The position numbers and the translations under genes were made by a program. A stretch of 59,794 nt of DNA from NCBI GenBank assembly GCA_913043005.1, contig CAJWKU010000010.1, positions 1 to 59,794 on the forward strand, given 5' to 3'. The notes under the pieces were generated by a model. It saw nothing but the letters and a program-made list of their open reading frames with translations, ran no database searches and had not been told where the DNA came from. The first letter of the stretch is position 1. Each line of letters starts with the position of its first letter. Origin of the DNA: an uncultured Cryomorphaceae bacterium. Lineage in GTDB: Bacteria; Bacteroidota; Bacteroidia; Flavobacteriales; Schleiferiaceae. Shown here piece by piece: positions 1 through 8,849 of this stretch.

Positions 1-39
1 TTTTTCACAGAATCAACAATGAAAAACTTAGGGCCATGA
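1..39 (+). CDS. possible 3' end of an upstream gene (partial)
   Basis: Frame 1 is open from the window edge and ends with TGA at 37-39, overlapping the ATG at 36 of the next gene in an ATGA arrangement. Such overlaps are frequent in this window (for example 25065, 30455-31867, 44846), so this could be the tail of the gene preceding the ABC transporter. Only 12 codons are visible, so no product can be named. The permease frame is also open to the edge, which makes this call uncertain. Confidence 0.35.
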   Translation, partial: FFTESTMKNLGP

Positions 40-1253
40 GTTTATCCTTAACAATGGCATGGAGGAACCTAGGAAGGAATAGAAGGCGCACTGCAATTAC
101 TGGATCTGCAGTAGCCTTTGCGCTTTTTTTTGCGATCTCATTAAGGTCTTTTCAATTGGGCATCTACGAGCATATGGTTGACACCCTTGTTGGAGGAATA
201 TCAGGATATATCCAAGTCTCTGATAGTGCTTATTGGCCTGCTCAAAATATAGATTTAGCGATCCCCGAGAATCCTCAATGGAAGAAAACTCTTGAAAATG
301 ACAACAGAATCAAAAGTGTAAGACCAAGGCTCAGTGGGTTCGCTCTATTAAGCTCCGAAAAAGAAAGCTCTGTTGCCCGATGGATAGGAGTTGACTTTGA
401 ACTAGAGGATACTGCCTTTTGGAAAAATAGATTGAGATCAGGAAATTTTAATCCCAACTTAAAAAAAAATATACCTGTGTGGCTTGGTAAAAGATTAGCA
501 GAGGGATTAAATGTCCATGTTGGTGATACAATTGTTGGACTGGGGAAAGGGTATCAAGGAGGCATGGCCAATGATCTACTAATTGTTGCAGGAACTTTGG
601 CTCTTGGGAATCCCGAAATGGAAAAAAGAGCAGCAATTCTGAAGTTCAAAGATGCGCAAGAGTTCAGCGGAGCCTATGGCATGTGGGGATCTGTTTTAAT
701 CACACCTTATCAAAAAGAAAAAACCTTAAGCTTAAGTTCGCAATTGTCTTCAGAGCTCAAGCTAGAAGGTGCCAGCTGGAGTTCATGGGAAGAACGAATG
801 CCTGAGATTAAACAAATTATTCAAGCAGATTCTGCAGGTGGAGTCGTAGTCCTTTTTATTTTATACACTGTCATTTCATTTGGTCTTTTGGGGACTATGA
901 TTATGCTTGCAAGTGAGCGCCGAAGAGAATTTACTATGCAGATTGCTCTTGGTGTCAAAAGAAGTGTGCTGGCAAAAGTTGTATTAATTGAGGCTATTTT
1001 AGTCGGAGCTTTGGGTTCTGTTTTCGGAATCATACTGGGTAGAAGCTTAGCTTATTATTTGCATTTAAATCCACCACGGTTAATCGGTGATGCGGCATTA
1101 GCCATGGAAAATATGGGTTGGGAACCCGTACTTCCGCCATCATTAGATTGGTCTATAACATTTACTCACACAGTAATAGTAATTTGTATAGTTCTTTTAG
1201 TCAGTTTATGGCCAGTATTAACAGTTTATAAATCTTCAGCAATAAACCGATGA
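36..1253 (+). CDS. ABC transporter permease, FtsX/MacB type
   Basis: Inner-membrane permease of a lipoprotein-release or MacB-like exporter. It has one membrane segment near the N-terminus (about residues 20-40) after a basic MAWRNLGRNRRR stretch, then a large extracytoplasmic MacB_PCD-like domain, then three C-terminal membrane segments (about 275-295, 320-340, 375-395). This is the standard layout of the FtsX family. The 405-residue length is normal. It overlaps the next permease by four bases (ATGA), and the MAWRN start motif is shared with that protein, which supports the ATG at 36. With the following permease and ATPase it forms a three-gene transporter. The substrate cannot be told from sequence; LolCDE-like lipoprotein sorting and efflux are both possible. 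Confidence 0.88.
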   Translation: MSLSLTMAWRNLGRNRRRTAITGSAVAFALFFAISLRSFQLGIYEHMVDTLVGGISGYIQVSDSAYWPAQNIDLAIPENPQWKKTLENDNRIKSVRPRLSGFALLSSEKESSVARWIGVDFELEDTAFWKNRLRSGNFNPNLKKNIPVWLGKRLAEGLNVHVGDTIVGLGKGYQGGMANDLLIVAGTLALGNPEMEKRAAILKFKDAQEFSGAYGMWGSVLITPYQKEKTLSLSSQLSSELKLEGASWSSWEERMPEIKQIIQADSAGGVVVLFILYTVISFGLLGTMIMLASERRREFTMQIALGVKRSVLAKVVLIEAILVGALGSVFGIILGRSLAYYLHLNPPRLIGDAALAMENMGWEPVLPPSLDWSITFTHTVIVICIVLLVSLWPVLTVYKSSAINR

Positions 1254-2521
1254 AAATAATAATTATGGCTTGGAGAAATATATGGAGGACTCCATGGCGC
1301 TCATTGGTAGTAATTGGGGCCATGTCGCTTGGTGTCTGGTCAGGAATTTTCATGATGGGGTGGATAAACGGGATAAATGATCAACGAACGATCAGTATGT
1401 TAGACGATAATGTTGGACACGGACGTATTTGCTCCAAAGATTTTCTTGAAAAACCAGAAGTGTTTTCAACCATTAATAACCTTGAAGCACTCTCAAATAG
1501 GCTAGTTGCAGATTCCAATATAACAACGTTTTCATCAAGAGTCATTTGTAATTCAATGATACAAGCAGGCTCTGGATCTGCTCCTATCATCGCATATGGT
1601 GTTAACCCAAACAACGAAAAAAAAGTCTTCAAATCAGTACAAAATATTTCGAGTGGGGAATTTTTAAAAGGACAAGTTGGAGATGAAGTTGTTTTGGGTG
1701 AAGCTTTGGCCCGAAAACTTGAAATTGATATCGATGATAGGGTTGTTTTGACTTTCCAAGACATAAACGGAGATGTGCGAAGTGCCTTGTTTTGGCTAGT
1801 TGGAATCTATGATGGGGCATCAAGCATGATTGAAGAATCCATAATCTATGTTCCTTCAAAAACTATTTCTTTTCAAATGGGATTGATAGATTCAATTGAG
1901 TTATCTAATGAGAGTCAAATAATAGCTCATGAAATCAATTACAGGGTGAGAAACCCTTATGAGATTGAAAAAGTAAACAATGCTCTTGAGTCAAGCTTTT
2001 TGAAAAATAAAAAATCCGAATCTCAATCAATAGTATTTCGGACATGGAAAGAGGTTAGTCCTGATTTAGGGGTAGCTGATGCTATACTGGCTCAAAGTTT
2101 ACTTCTTTTCATGATGATCATTTTACTTGCTATGTCTTTTGGGATTTTGAATACCATGCTCATGGCTATTTTAGAGAGGACAAGAGAGTTGGGTATGTTG
2201 ATGGCTATTGGAATGAATAAGAAAAAAATATTTAAACTAATTGTCTCAGAAACCATTTTATTGAGCTTTGTAGGGCTCCCTTTTGGGCTTTTTTTAGGAC
2301 ATATTTCTCTTTTAGTAACTTCTAAAACTGGCATCACCCTTAAGTCAGTTGAACAAGGTTTTGAACAAATGGGTCTGGAGGCTACCGTCTACCCTTCCGT
2401 TGTTCCAGAATATTATTTGCCTATTGTAGGACTAGTTTTGATTTTATCCTTCTTATCCTCAATATATCCAGCTATAAAAGCACTAAAACTAAATCCAATT
2501 GAGAGCATGAGAGTTCTTTAA
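1250..2521 (+). CDS. ABC transporter permease, FtsX/MacB type (second subunit)
   Basis: Second permease of the same transporter, a paralogue of the preceding gene. Both begin with a short hydrophobic stretch and a MAWRN motif, have one N-terminal membrane segment, a periplasmic domain, and three membrane segments at the C-terminus. It has 423 residues. The C-terminal part carries the FtsX-like signature ILERTRELGMLMAIGM, where a short cytoplasmic coupling helix contacts the ATPase. Its ATG overlaps the previous stop codon, so translation is probably coupled. The ATPase follows 12 bases downstream. Two different permeases with one ATPase is the LolC/LolE arrangement, but the substrate is an inference. 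Confidence 0.88.
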   Translation: MKIIIMAWRNIWRTPWRSLVVIGAMSLGVWSGIFMMGWINGINDQRTISMLDDNVGHGRICSKDFLEKPEVFSTINNLEALSNRLVADSNITTFSSRVICNSMIQAGSGSAPIIAYGVNPNNEKKVFKSVQNISSGEFLKGQVGDEVVLGEALARKLEIDIDDRVVLTFQDINGDVRSALFWLVGIYDGASSMIEESIIYVPSKTISFQMGLIDSIELSNESQIIAHEINYRVRNPYEIEKVNNALESSFLKNKKSESQSIVFRTWKEVSPDLGVADAILAQSLLLFMMIILLAMSFGILNTMLMAILERTRELGMLMAIGMNKKKIFKLIVSETILLSFVGLPFGLFLGHISLLVTSKTGITLKSVEQGFEQMGLEATVYPSVVPEYYLPIVGLVLILSFLSSIYPAIKALKLNPIESMRVL

Positions 2522-2533
2522 ATATTATTTGAT

Positions 2534-3202
2534 ATGTCACTTATTCGTCTAGAAAATTTAAATAAAATATATGCGTCCCAAGCAGGAAATGTGCATGCAA
2601 TAAATAATATTAGCAGTGACTTTAAAGCAGGAGAGTTCACATCTATTGTAGGGCCTTCGGGATGCGGTAAAACAACATTGTTGAATGCGATTGGCGGTTT
2701 AGATAAACCAAACTCTGGAAAAATATGGATTGATAATACGGACATTACTTCAATGGGAGATAAAGTATTAATAGACTTTCGCTTAAGAAATATTGGATTT
2801 GTATTTCAAGCATATAATCTAATTCCTGTACTCACCGCATTAGAAAACACAACTTTCATTTTAGAACTCCAGGGGGTAGAAAAAAAAGTGCGTAATGAAA
2901 GAGGTATGGAGCTTCTCAAAGCTGTGGGGCTTGAGGATAAAGCCAATAGCAGACCCAATCAACTATCTGGTGGACAGCAGCAGAGAGTAGCTGTTGCAAG
3001 AGCTCTTGCAAGCCGACCTCGTTTTGTTTTAGCTGATGAGCCCACGGCGAACTTGGACTCTAAGTCTACAGAAACACTCCTAGACATAATGGCTGAACTT
3101 AATATCAAAGAAGGCACTACGTTTATTTTTTCAACACATGATCAGCGCGTTATTGAACGAGCAAGAAGAATTATTAACCTTGAAGACGGTCAAATTAAGT
3201 AA
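2534..3202 (+). CDS. ABC transporter ATP-binding protein, LolD/MacB-like
   Basis: Cytoplasmic ATPase that powers the two permeases upstream. All nucleotide-binding motifs are intact: Walker A GPSGCGKT (40-47), Q-loop Gln92, signature LSGGQ (144-148), Walker B FVLADEP (164-170) with catalytic Glu169, and H-loop His202. The 222-residue length is typical for the LolD/MacB-N branch. It follows the second permease by 12 bases and is the last gene of the unit. It converges on uvrC with only 18 bases between stop codons and no hairpin visible there. Confidence 0.92.
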   Translation: MSLIRLENLNKIYASQAGNVHAINNISSDFKAGEFTSIVGPSGCGKTTLLNAIGGLDKPNSGKIWIDNTDITSMGDKVLIDFRLRNIGFVFQAYNLIPVLTALENTTFILELQGVEKKVRNERGMELLKAVGLEDKANSRPNQLSGGQQQRVAVARALASRPRFVLADEPTANLDSKSTETLLDIMAELNIKEGTTFIFSTHDQRVIERARRIINLEDGQIK

Positions 3203-3220
3203 TTTACCCTGCTTAATATT

Positions 3221-5038
3221 TCATTTACCGGCTTCTTCCTGAATCCACGACCAGATTAATTTAGCTTTTGCTTTACCAATCAGGGATTGAATTGATTTAA
3301 AGTCGGATTTTTTTAATCTGGCCAGTGACTTAAAAGAGCTTAACAAAATCTTCTGAGTAGATGGACCTATCCCTTTAAGCGAATCTAATTTTGACTTAAT
3401 ACTTGATTTGCTTCTCTTTTTTCTGTGAAAAGTAATACCAAACCTATGGGCCTCATTTCTTGCTTGCTGCAATATTTTCAATGACTCGGATCGCTTATCG
3501 ATGTATAAAGGAATAGGGTCATTCGGGAAATATATTTCTTCCAAGCGTTTTGCGATTCCAACTATTGATATTTTGCTGGTTAACCCTAAATCATTTAATG
3601 CCTTAACAGCCGAACTCAATTGCCCTTTACCCCCATCAATAACTATCAAATTGGGAAGAGATGAATTTTCATCAAGTATTCGACTATATCTTCTGAAAAC
3701 AACCTCTTCCATTGAGGCATAATCGTCAGCTCCAATAACTGTTTTCACATTAAAATGACGGTATTCATTTCTTGACGGCTTTCCATCTCTAAAAACAACA
3801 CATGCACTCACGGGAAACTCTCCTTGAATATTGGAATTATCAAAGCACTCTATATGACGAGGCTCTGTGGGCATTCTTAAATCCTGTTTCATTTGAGCCA
3901 TTATACGATTTACATGTCTATCTGGATCTACAATTTGGATATTTTTTAACCGCTCTATTCGGTAGGCTTTGGCATTTCGCATACTCATTTGAATGGCAGA
4001 AAATTTGTCTCCTCGAATTGGTATCTGAAATTTCACTCCAGGTAGCTCATATTCAATGGTATGCGAAAGAAGAATGAGCTTAACATTCGATTCGAACATA
4101 ATTCTAATTTCAGGAATTGCCAATTCTAATAATTGTTCTGGACTCTCTTGCATTTTCTTCTTTAACTCAAGCGTAAATGAGTGAACTAATGAGCCTTCCC
4201 TGATCATCATAAAATTAACATACCCATATTCAGCGTCATCAATGACAGAATATAAATCTATCTCTCCAAGTGCTGGATTTAAAACTGTGCTTTTTGATTG
4301 ATATTTTTCTAAATGTTCTAGTTTTTCTTTAAACTGATGTGCTAACTCAAATTGACTTTTTTCAGAATAGAGCATCATATCTTCATAAAGATTTTTTCTC
4401 ATCGCTTTTAATTCTCCTTTGAGTAAACTTCGAACTGATTTAATATCTTCATTATATGAATTTTCGGTTTGTTTATCTTCGCATGGGCCCTTGCAGTTTC
4501 CCATATGATACTCCAAGCAAACCTTATGCTTACCTGAGTCAATAGAAATTTGAGTGAGAGATAATGAACAGGTTCTGAAACTATAAAGTTGTCGTATTAA
4601 TTCTAATAAAGTTTTTAGCATTCTTGATGAGGGGTATGGACCAAAATACTCAGAACCATCGTTAATCCTATTTCTGGTGCTAAAAACCCTTGGGAACCTT
4701 TCCTTTTTTATACATATCCATGGATAAGTTTTCCCATCTTTTAGATTTATGTTATACCATGGCTGAAATTTCTTTATTAAGGTATTTTCCAGTAAAAGAG
4801 CATCAAACTCTGTATTCGTTATTATTATTTCAATGTTTGCTATTCTTCTTGCTAACATTCGGAGCCTTTCTTCAGTATGCTTTTTTGAAAAATAACTACT
4901 GACACGCTTTTTTAAATTTTTTGCCTTACCAACGTATAAAATTTGACCCTCAGCATCTAAATGTTTGTAAACTCCAGGTTTATCCGGTAGTGTCTTTAAG
5001 ATGATTTTTATTTTTCTTAGTCGGTCTGCGTTTTCCAT
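3221..5038 (-). CDS. uvrC: UvrABC excinuclease subunit C
   Basis: Makes both incisions around DNA lesions in nucleotide excision repair. The N-terminal GIY-YIG nuclease is clear (GVY at 22-24, LYVGKAKN at 34-41). A UvrB-binding region lies in the middle. The RNase-H-like second nuclease domain follows, with FDNSNIQG and VIDGGKGQL motifs. Tandem helix-hairpin-helix sequence (LKGIGPSTQKILL) is at the C-terminus. The 605-residue length is normal. It lies downstream of the surface-protein gene on the same strand, separated by a strong hairpin at 5051-5082, so it may be transcribed separately. Confidence 0.97.
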   Translation of the reverse strand: MENADRLRKIKIILKTLPDKPGVYKHLDAEGQILYVGKAKNLKKRVSSYFSKKHTEERLRMLARRIANIEIIITNTEFDALLLENTLIKKFQPWYNINLKDGKTYPWICIKKERFPRVFSTRNRINDGSEYFGPYPSSRMLKTLLELIRQLYSFRTCSLSLTQISIDSGKHKVCLEYHMGNCKGPCEDKQTENSYNEDIKSVRSLLKGELKAMRKNLYEDMMLYSEKSQFELAHQFKEKLEHLEKYQSKSTVLNPALGEIDLYSVIDDAEYGYVNFMMIREGSLVHSFTLELKKKMQESPEQLLELAIPEIRIMFESNVKLILLSHTIEYELPGVKFQIPIRGDKFSAIQMSMRNAKAYRIERLKNIQIVDPDRHVNRIMAQMKQDLRMPTEPRHIECFDNSNIQGEFPVSACVVFRDGKPSRNEYRHFNVKTVIGADDYASMEEVVFRRYSRILDENSSLPNLIVIDGGKGQLSSAVKALNDLGLTSKISIVGIAKRLEEIYFPNDPIPLYIDKRSESLKILQQARNEAHRFGITFHRKKRSKSSIKSKLDSLKGIGPSTQKILLSSFKSLARLKKSDFKSIQSLIGKAKAKLIWSWIQEEAGK

Positions 5039-5050
5039 TTATCTAACGAT

Positions 5051-5082
5051 CAAGGCCGCCCTGAATTTACAGAGCGGCCTTG
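5051..5082. terminator. inverted repeat between the surface-protein gene and uvrC
   Basis: Perfect 9-bp arms CAAGGCCGC (5051-5059) and GCGGCCTTG (5074-5082), with a 14-base loop that can itself pair CTG with CAG. It is GC-rich against an AT-rich background. On the minus strand, where both neighbours lie, no T-run follows the stem; the T-run precedes it. It is therefore either an imperfect terminator for the upstream gene or a 5' hairpin or attenuator for uvrC, whose ATG is 12 bases beyond the stem. Confidence 0.6.
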
Positions 5083-5105
5083 ATTAAAAAAATATTAATA
5101 GATGA

Positions 5106-7289
5106 CTATTGAGTCAGTAATGTAACATCACCAGTATAATCATTTTCAAAAGCATTTGCATTATCCGCTACTCTAAGGACATAGTAATAAACACCATCAG
5201 ATAATTTAGTACCACTCTTGTCTGTCCCTTTCCATGGATTTGCATTATCATATGCTAAGTTTTTATAGACAATACGTCCAAATCTATTCATAATGGTCAA
5301 TTCTCGCCTAGTCTGATAACTCATTAGCCCTTGAATTACAAAGTCATCATTAACTCCATCATTATTAGCAGTTAGTACATTTGGAATTACTATACTGTCT
5401 AGTGGGGGAATGGGTGGAACAGGAGTCCCATATTCAATCCAATTTGAATAAGCCGTATCCTGTAAATAGTATACACTATTCGAGTCTGTTACATGAGTTC
5501 TTGTTCGGATAGAAAACTGACCAGGGTCATTGCCATATGGACTTGCAACAACTAATGCGGTATCCGATGTGACCTTGTAATCCTGCCAGGTATATTCTCC
5601 AGGGACTCCGGGTATGCCTTTACCAAACTGAACTGTGTATTCTGGATTAACCCATCCATTATAGCTGTTCCAAACTACAGGCATGCTCATTGGATCCGTA
5701 AGGTCTCCTCGAAGCCAAATACTATGTACAACGTTTGAAGGAGGTTGAGGTAAGCCATTAATTATTGTTTCTACATAATATCTATGACTTTGTGCGTCAA
5801 CACTCGCCCCACCAATAGTATTATCCTCCCAATCACGAATTGTAGAATCTGATAGCGATGTTATCTGGTTGTATGTTGCTCCATTATCGTCAGATCTCCA
5901 AATCCGGAAATTATTAAATAAATATGAAGGGAAGGTCGATGGATCAATATCCCAATAAATATGCGGTCGCTCATCCTCGTCAATTGTGACATTTGTCAAC
6001 TTTAAATCTAGATTAACGCAATCATTTACTAATAAAACAATGGTATCAAACTCATTCATGTCTTTACCACACTTATTTAGCAGAGTATTTCCATCATTAC
6101 CAATTTTTGAATACAAAAAGTATTCTCCATTCATTGAAAGAGGTGCAAAAAGCTTAACACGAATAGAGTCTGTTTCTCCATTTACGTTACAAAAAGGAAC
6201 GAGTTGATCAATAGGAATTGGTTGGCCATTAGGGGCAGTTAATCGAAAGTCAGAGCCATCAGGTGAGATAGAAACACATTCAACGGAAAGCGTAAAGTAA
6301 AGCATCACATTTGAATCCAAGCAGTTATAATCTACCTGCTGCTTGCCATCAGCTCGGAGTGATACTCCTGGCGCATTTTGATCTAATTTAACTCCTGCAT
6401 TGACAATTGCATTGCACGCCGAAGCAACTGAAACTTGTATCTCTCTATTCGACGATCCTACTTTTTCCCAAAATCCATAAGTACTGTCAAAACGATACTC
6501 ATTAACCCTTAAAGCAATAACAGAAGTTTCCTGCGTGGTGGCCATAAAAGTTATATTTCCAGATTGAGGATCTAAAGCAAAGGGACTCAATGGAGATGTA
6601 TTAATTGGGTTTGTAAAAGTATACCCTGCTGAGTAAGGCACTGAATTACCCCCGCCAGCAGCAAAAGCAAATTCTCTTGCTGGAACTAATTCATATTGAA
6701 TTGAATCATTGTCTTTCTCATATGCATTCTGAAGATAATTTATATATCCTCCCGTACAGATATAACTTATTGGAATAGATACAAAAGTTGGAGAAGAATT
6801 GTAGCCTTGCGTATTATTCAATTCAGCTTCAAAGTAGAAGCCAACTCCACCAGAATTTGTAATAGCTGTTATCCCTCCGGGCCTGCAACAAGATTGCCAA
6901 TACATTTTATAATCGTTACATACCTGAGTCAGAGTAACATAACCGATATAAATATTTACCATTGGACTGAAATATGATCCAGATGCACCTTGAGGAATAC
7001 AATCATATGCTCCTAAACTTGCTGCGCTAAATTCTGGTTGAGACAGTGTGCATGTAACATTAGTATTGAAACTACATTGTGTAGACTGCACAGTCACATT
7101 CGCCGTAGTTCCCAATCCAACCCCGGTTTGTTCCCTGTATATAACTACTTTAATCCTATATTGACCTGGGATACCTGTCGAGTCTCCAACGTACTTATAT
7201 TGAATGTCTCCACCTAAAATATGAGTAGCTTCTGACTCAATTGGAGCAAGAAATGCACCAAGAAGAAAAATAAGAATAAATCTTTTCAT
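5106..7289 (-). CDS. secreted surface protein with gliding-motility-type C-terminal (T9SS type B) sorting domain
   Basis: Large exported protein of the type IX secretion system. A signal peptide covers about residues 1-21, followed at once by HILGGDI (23-29), a start shared by many big Bacteroidota surface proteins. The body has many Cys and beta-rich segments. The last 90 residues match the gliding-motility-associated C-terminal domain: IPNVLTANNDGVNDDF, then LTIMNRFGRIVY, then LSDGVYYYVLRV. That domain directs passage through the outer membrane and surface attachment. It has 727 residues. The ligand or role is unknown; adhesin or gliding-associated function is typical of the family. A possible promoter box lies at 7309-7316. 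Confidence 0.9.
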   Translation of the reverse strand: MKRFILIFLLGAFLAPIESEATHILGGDIQYKYVGDSTGIPGQYRIKVVIYREQTGVGLGTTANVTVQSTQCSFNTNVTCTLSQPEFSAASLGAYDCIPQGASGSYFSPMVNIYIGYVTLTQVCNDYKMYWQSCCRPGGITAITNSGGVGFYFEAELNNTQGYNSSPTFVSIPISYICTGGYINYLQNAYEKDNDSIQYELVPAREFAFAAGGGNSVPYSAGYTFTNPINTSPLSPFALDPQSGNITFMATTQETSVIALRVNEYRFDSTYGFWEKVGSSNREIQVSVASACNAIVNAGVKLDQNAPGVSLRADGKQQVDYNCLDSNVMLYFTLSVECVSISPDGSDFRLTAPNGQPIPIDQLVPFCNVNGETDSIRVKLFAPLSMNGEYFLYSKIGNDGNTLLNKCGKDMNEFDTIVLLVNDCVNLDLKLTNVTIDEDERPHIYWDIDPSTFPSYLFNNFRIWRSDDNGATYNQITSLSDSTIRDWEDNTIGGASVDAQSHRYYVETIINGLPQPPSNVVHSIWLRGDLTDPMSMPVVWNSYNGWVNPEYTVQFGKGIPGVPGEYTWQDYKVTSDTALVVASPYGNDPGQFSIRTRTHVTDSNSVYYLQDTAYSNWIEYGTPVPPIPPLDSIVIPNVLTANNDGVNDDFVIQGLMSYQTRRELTIMNRFGRIVYKNLAYDNANPWKGTDKSGTKLSDGVYYYVLRVADNANAFENDYTGDVTLLTQ

Positions 7290-7308
7290 AATTTTTTAAA
7301 CCTTTTTA

Positions 7309-7316
7309 CGAAAATA
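7309..7316 (-). promoter_or_regulatory. candidate -7 promoter box of the surface-protein gene
   Basis: On the minus strand TATTTTCG matches the Bacteroidota -7 consensus TAnnTTTG at all but one fixed position. It ends 19 bases before the ATG at 7289. No clear -33 TTG was found. Confidence 0.35.
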
Positions 7317-7383
7317 ATGGAAACTATCGAAGTAACCATTTTAAAATTGTAGAATGATCGTTGGGAATGAGCGTTCGATAAAT

Positions 7384-8838
7384 TCAAAGGGTTTTTCGCA
7401 ACCTTGCTACTGGAATATTTAACTGCTCGCGATACTTTGCAATTGTTCTTCTGGCTATTGGGTAGCCTTTTTTCTTGAGTAATTTCGCCAGTGAGTCATC
7501 AGTTAATGGATTTCGCTTTTCTTCATCACGGATACTTTCTTCAAGTATTTTTTTTATTTCTCGAGTAGAAACTTCTTCGCCTTCAGAATTCAGCATAGAT
7601 TCAGAAAAGAATTTTTTAATTAAAAAGGTTCCAAAAGGAGTTTGAACGTATTTATTACTAGCCACTCGGGAAACTGTTGAAATATCCATATCTATATTTT
7701 CTGCTATATCCTTAAGAATCATAGGCTTTAAATTTTTTTCATCTCCCGTTAGAAAATACTCTTCCTGAAATCTCATTATTGATGACATGGTGAGAATTAA
7801 AGTTTGCTGTCTCTGCTTTATGGCATCCACAAACCATTTTGCAGCTTCAAGCTTTTGCTTTACAAAAGCAAAAGCTTCTTTTTCTTTTTCAGAATTAAAT
7901 GATTTTGACTTCTTGTAATGACTGAGCATCTCTTTATACTCGCGTGAAATATTTAACTCTGGAGCATTTCTTCCATTTAGTTGTAATTCGAGTTTGTTAT
8001 CAATGATCTGAATAGTATAGTCTGGGACTATTGTTTGAGAATTCTGTGCACTTAGTGTTGCATTATTTCCTGGCTTTGGACTTAATCGGCTAATCTCTTC
8101 AATAGCTTCTTTTAATTTTCTCTCCTCAATCCCAAGAGCAGTAGTCATTTTGGCAAAATGCCTTTTTGATAATTCCTCAAAAAATTCTGAAACGATACGC
8201 TTTGATAACTTATTAATTTCATTGGGTGATTTTTGACTTATTTGAATTAATAAGCACTCTCTTAAATTTCTTGCACCAACCCCAGGAGGATCCATAGATT
8301 GAATTATTTCTAATGCCTGCATTAGCTCGGATTCCTCCACAATAATTCCCAAGCTAAAGGCAAGATCATCAATAATATCTTTTAATTCTCGACGCATATA
8401 ACCGTCATCTTCAATAGTGCCAATAATGTATTTACATAATGCCTCTTTTTGAGGACTCAATGAGCGCATTGAAAGCTGATCATTAAGCATATCGCTTAGA
8501 TCCTTGGTTACAAGAACAGGGACAGAATATAATTCATCATCAGAGGAAAAATTATTAGACTGAAGTTTATAATCAGGAGTATCATCATCTGACATGTAAT
8601 CATCCATTGGGTCATATTCGGAAGATTCCTGATCTGGACTTATTTCTTGATCCCATTCATTTTCTGGTTCCTTATTATCATCTCGGTCTATTCCTTCTTC
8701 AAGAGCAGGATTGACCTCTAATTCCTCCTGAATACGATCCTCTAATGATTGCGTAGGAAGCTGAATTAGCTTCATTAGCTGAATCTGTTGAGGAGATAAC
8801 TTTTGCTGAAGTCTTTGACTAAGAGTCTGTTTTAGCAT
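7384..8838 (-). CDS. rpoN: RNA polymerase sigma-54 factor
   Basis: Alternative sigma factor that recognises -24/-12 promoters and needs an AAA+ activator. The N-terminal region I is Gln- and Leu-rich (LSQRLQQKLSPQQIQLMKLIQ), followed by an acidic region II (about 50-95), the core-binding domain, and a DNA-binding domain ending in the RpoN box ARRTIAKYREQL (from about residue 462). It has 484 residues, full length. The start is 11 bases after the asnS stop, so the two are probably co-transcribed; asnS-rpoN adjacency is common in Bacteroidota. No sigma-54 activator gene is visible in the window. Confidence 0.97.
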   Translation of the reverse strand: MLKQTLSQRLQQKLSPQQIQLMKLIQLPTQSLEDRIQEELEVNPALEEGIDRDDNKEPENEWDQEISPDQESSEYDPMDDYMSDDDTPDYKLQSNNFSSDDELYSVPVLVTKDLSDMLNDQLSMRSLSPQKEALCKYIIGTIEDDGYMRRELKDIIDDLAFSLGIIVEESELMQALEIIQSMDPPGVGARNLRECLLIQISQKSPNEINKLSKRIVSEFFEELSKRHFAKMTTALGIEERKLKEAIEEISRLSPKPGNNATLSAQNSQTIVPDYTIQIIDNKLELQLNGRNAPELNISREYKEMLSHYKKSKSFNSEKEKEAFAFVKQKLEAAKWFVDAIKQRQQTLILTMSSIMRFQEEYFLTGDEKNLKPMILKDIAENIDMDISTVSRVASNKYVQTPFGTFLIKKFFSESMLNSEGEEVSTREIKKILEESIRDEEKRNPLTDDSLAKLLKKKGYPIARRTIAKYREQLNIPVARLRKTL

Positions 8839-8849
8839 ACTTAATTAAT

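Noticed and set aside
1381-1764. 127-codon minus-strand open frame inside the second permease
   Set aside because: The plus-strand gene is supported by operon structure and paralogy; the antisense frame resembles nothing.
3802-4077. 91-codon plus-strand open frame inside uvrC
   Set aside because: It lies fully antisense to a conserved uvrC sequence and has no recognisable domain or promoter.
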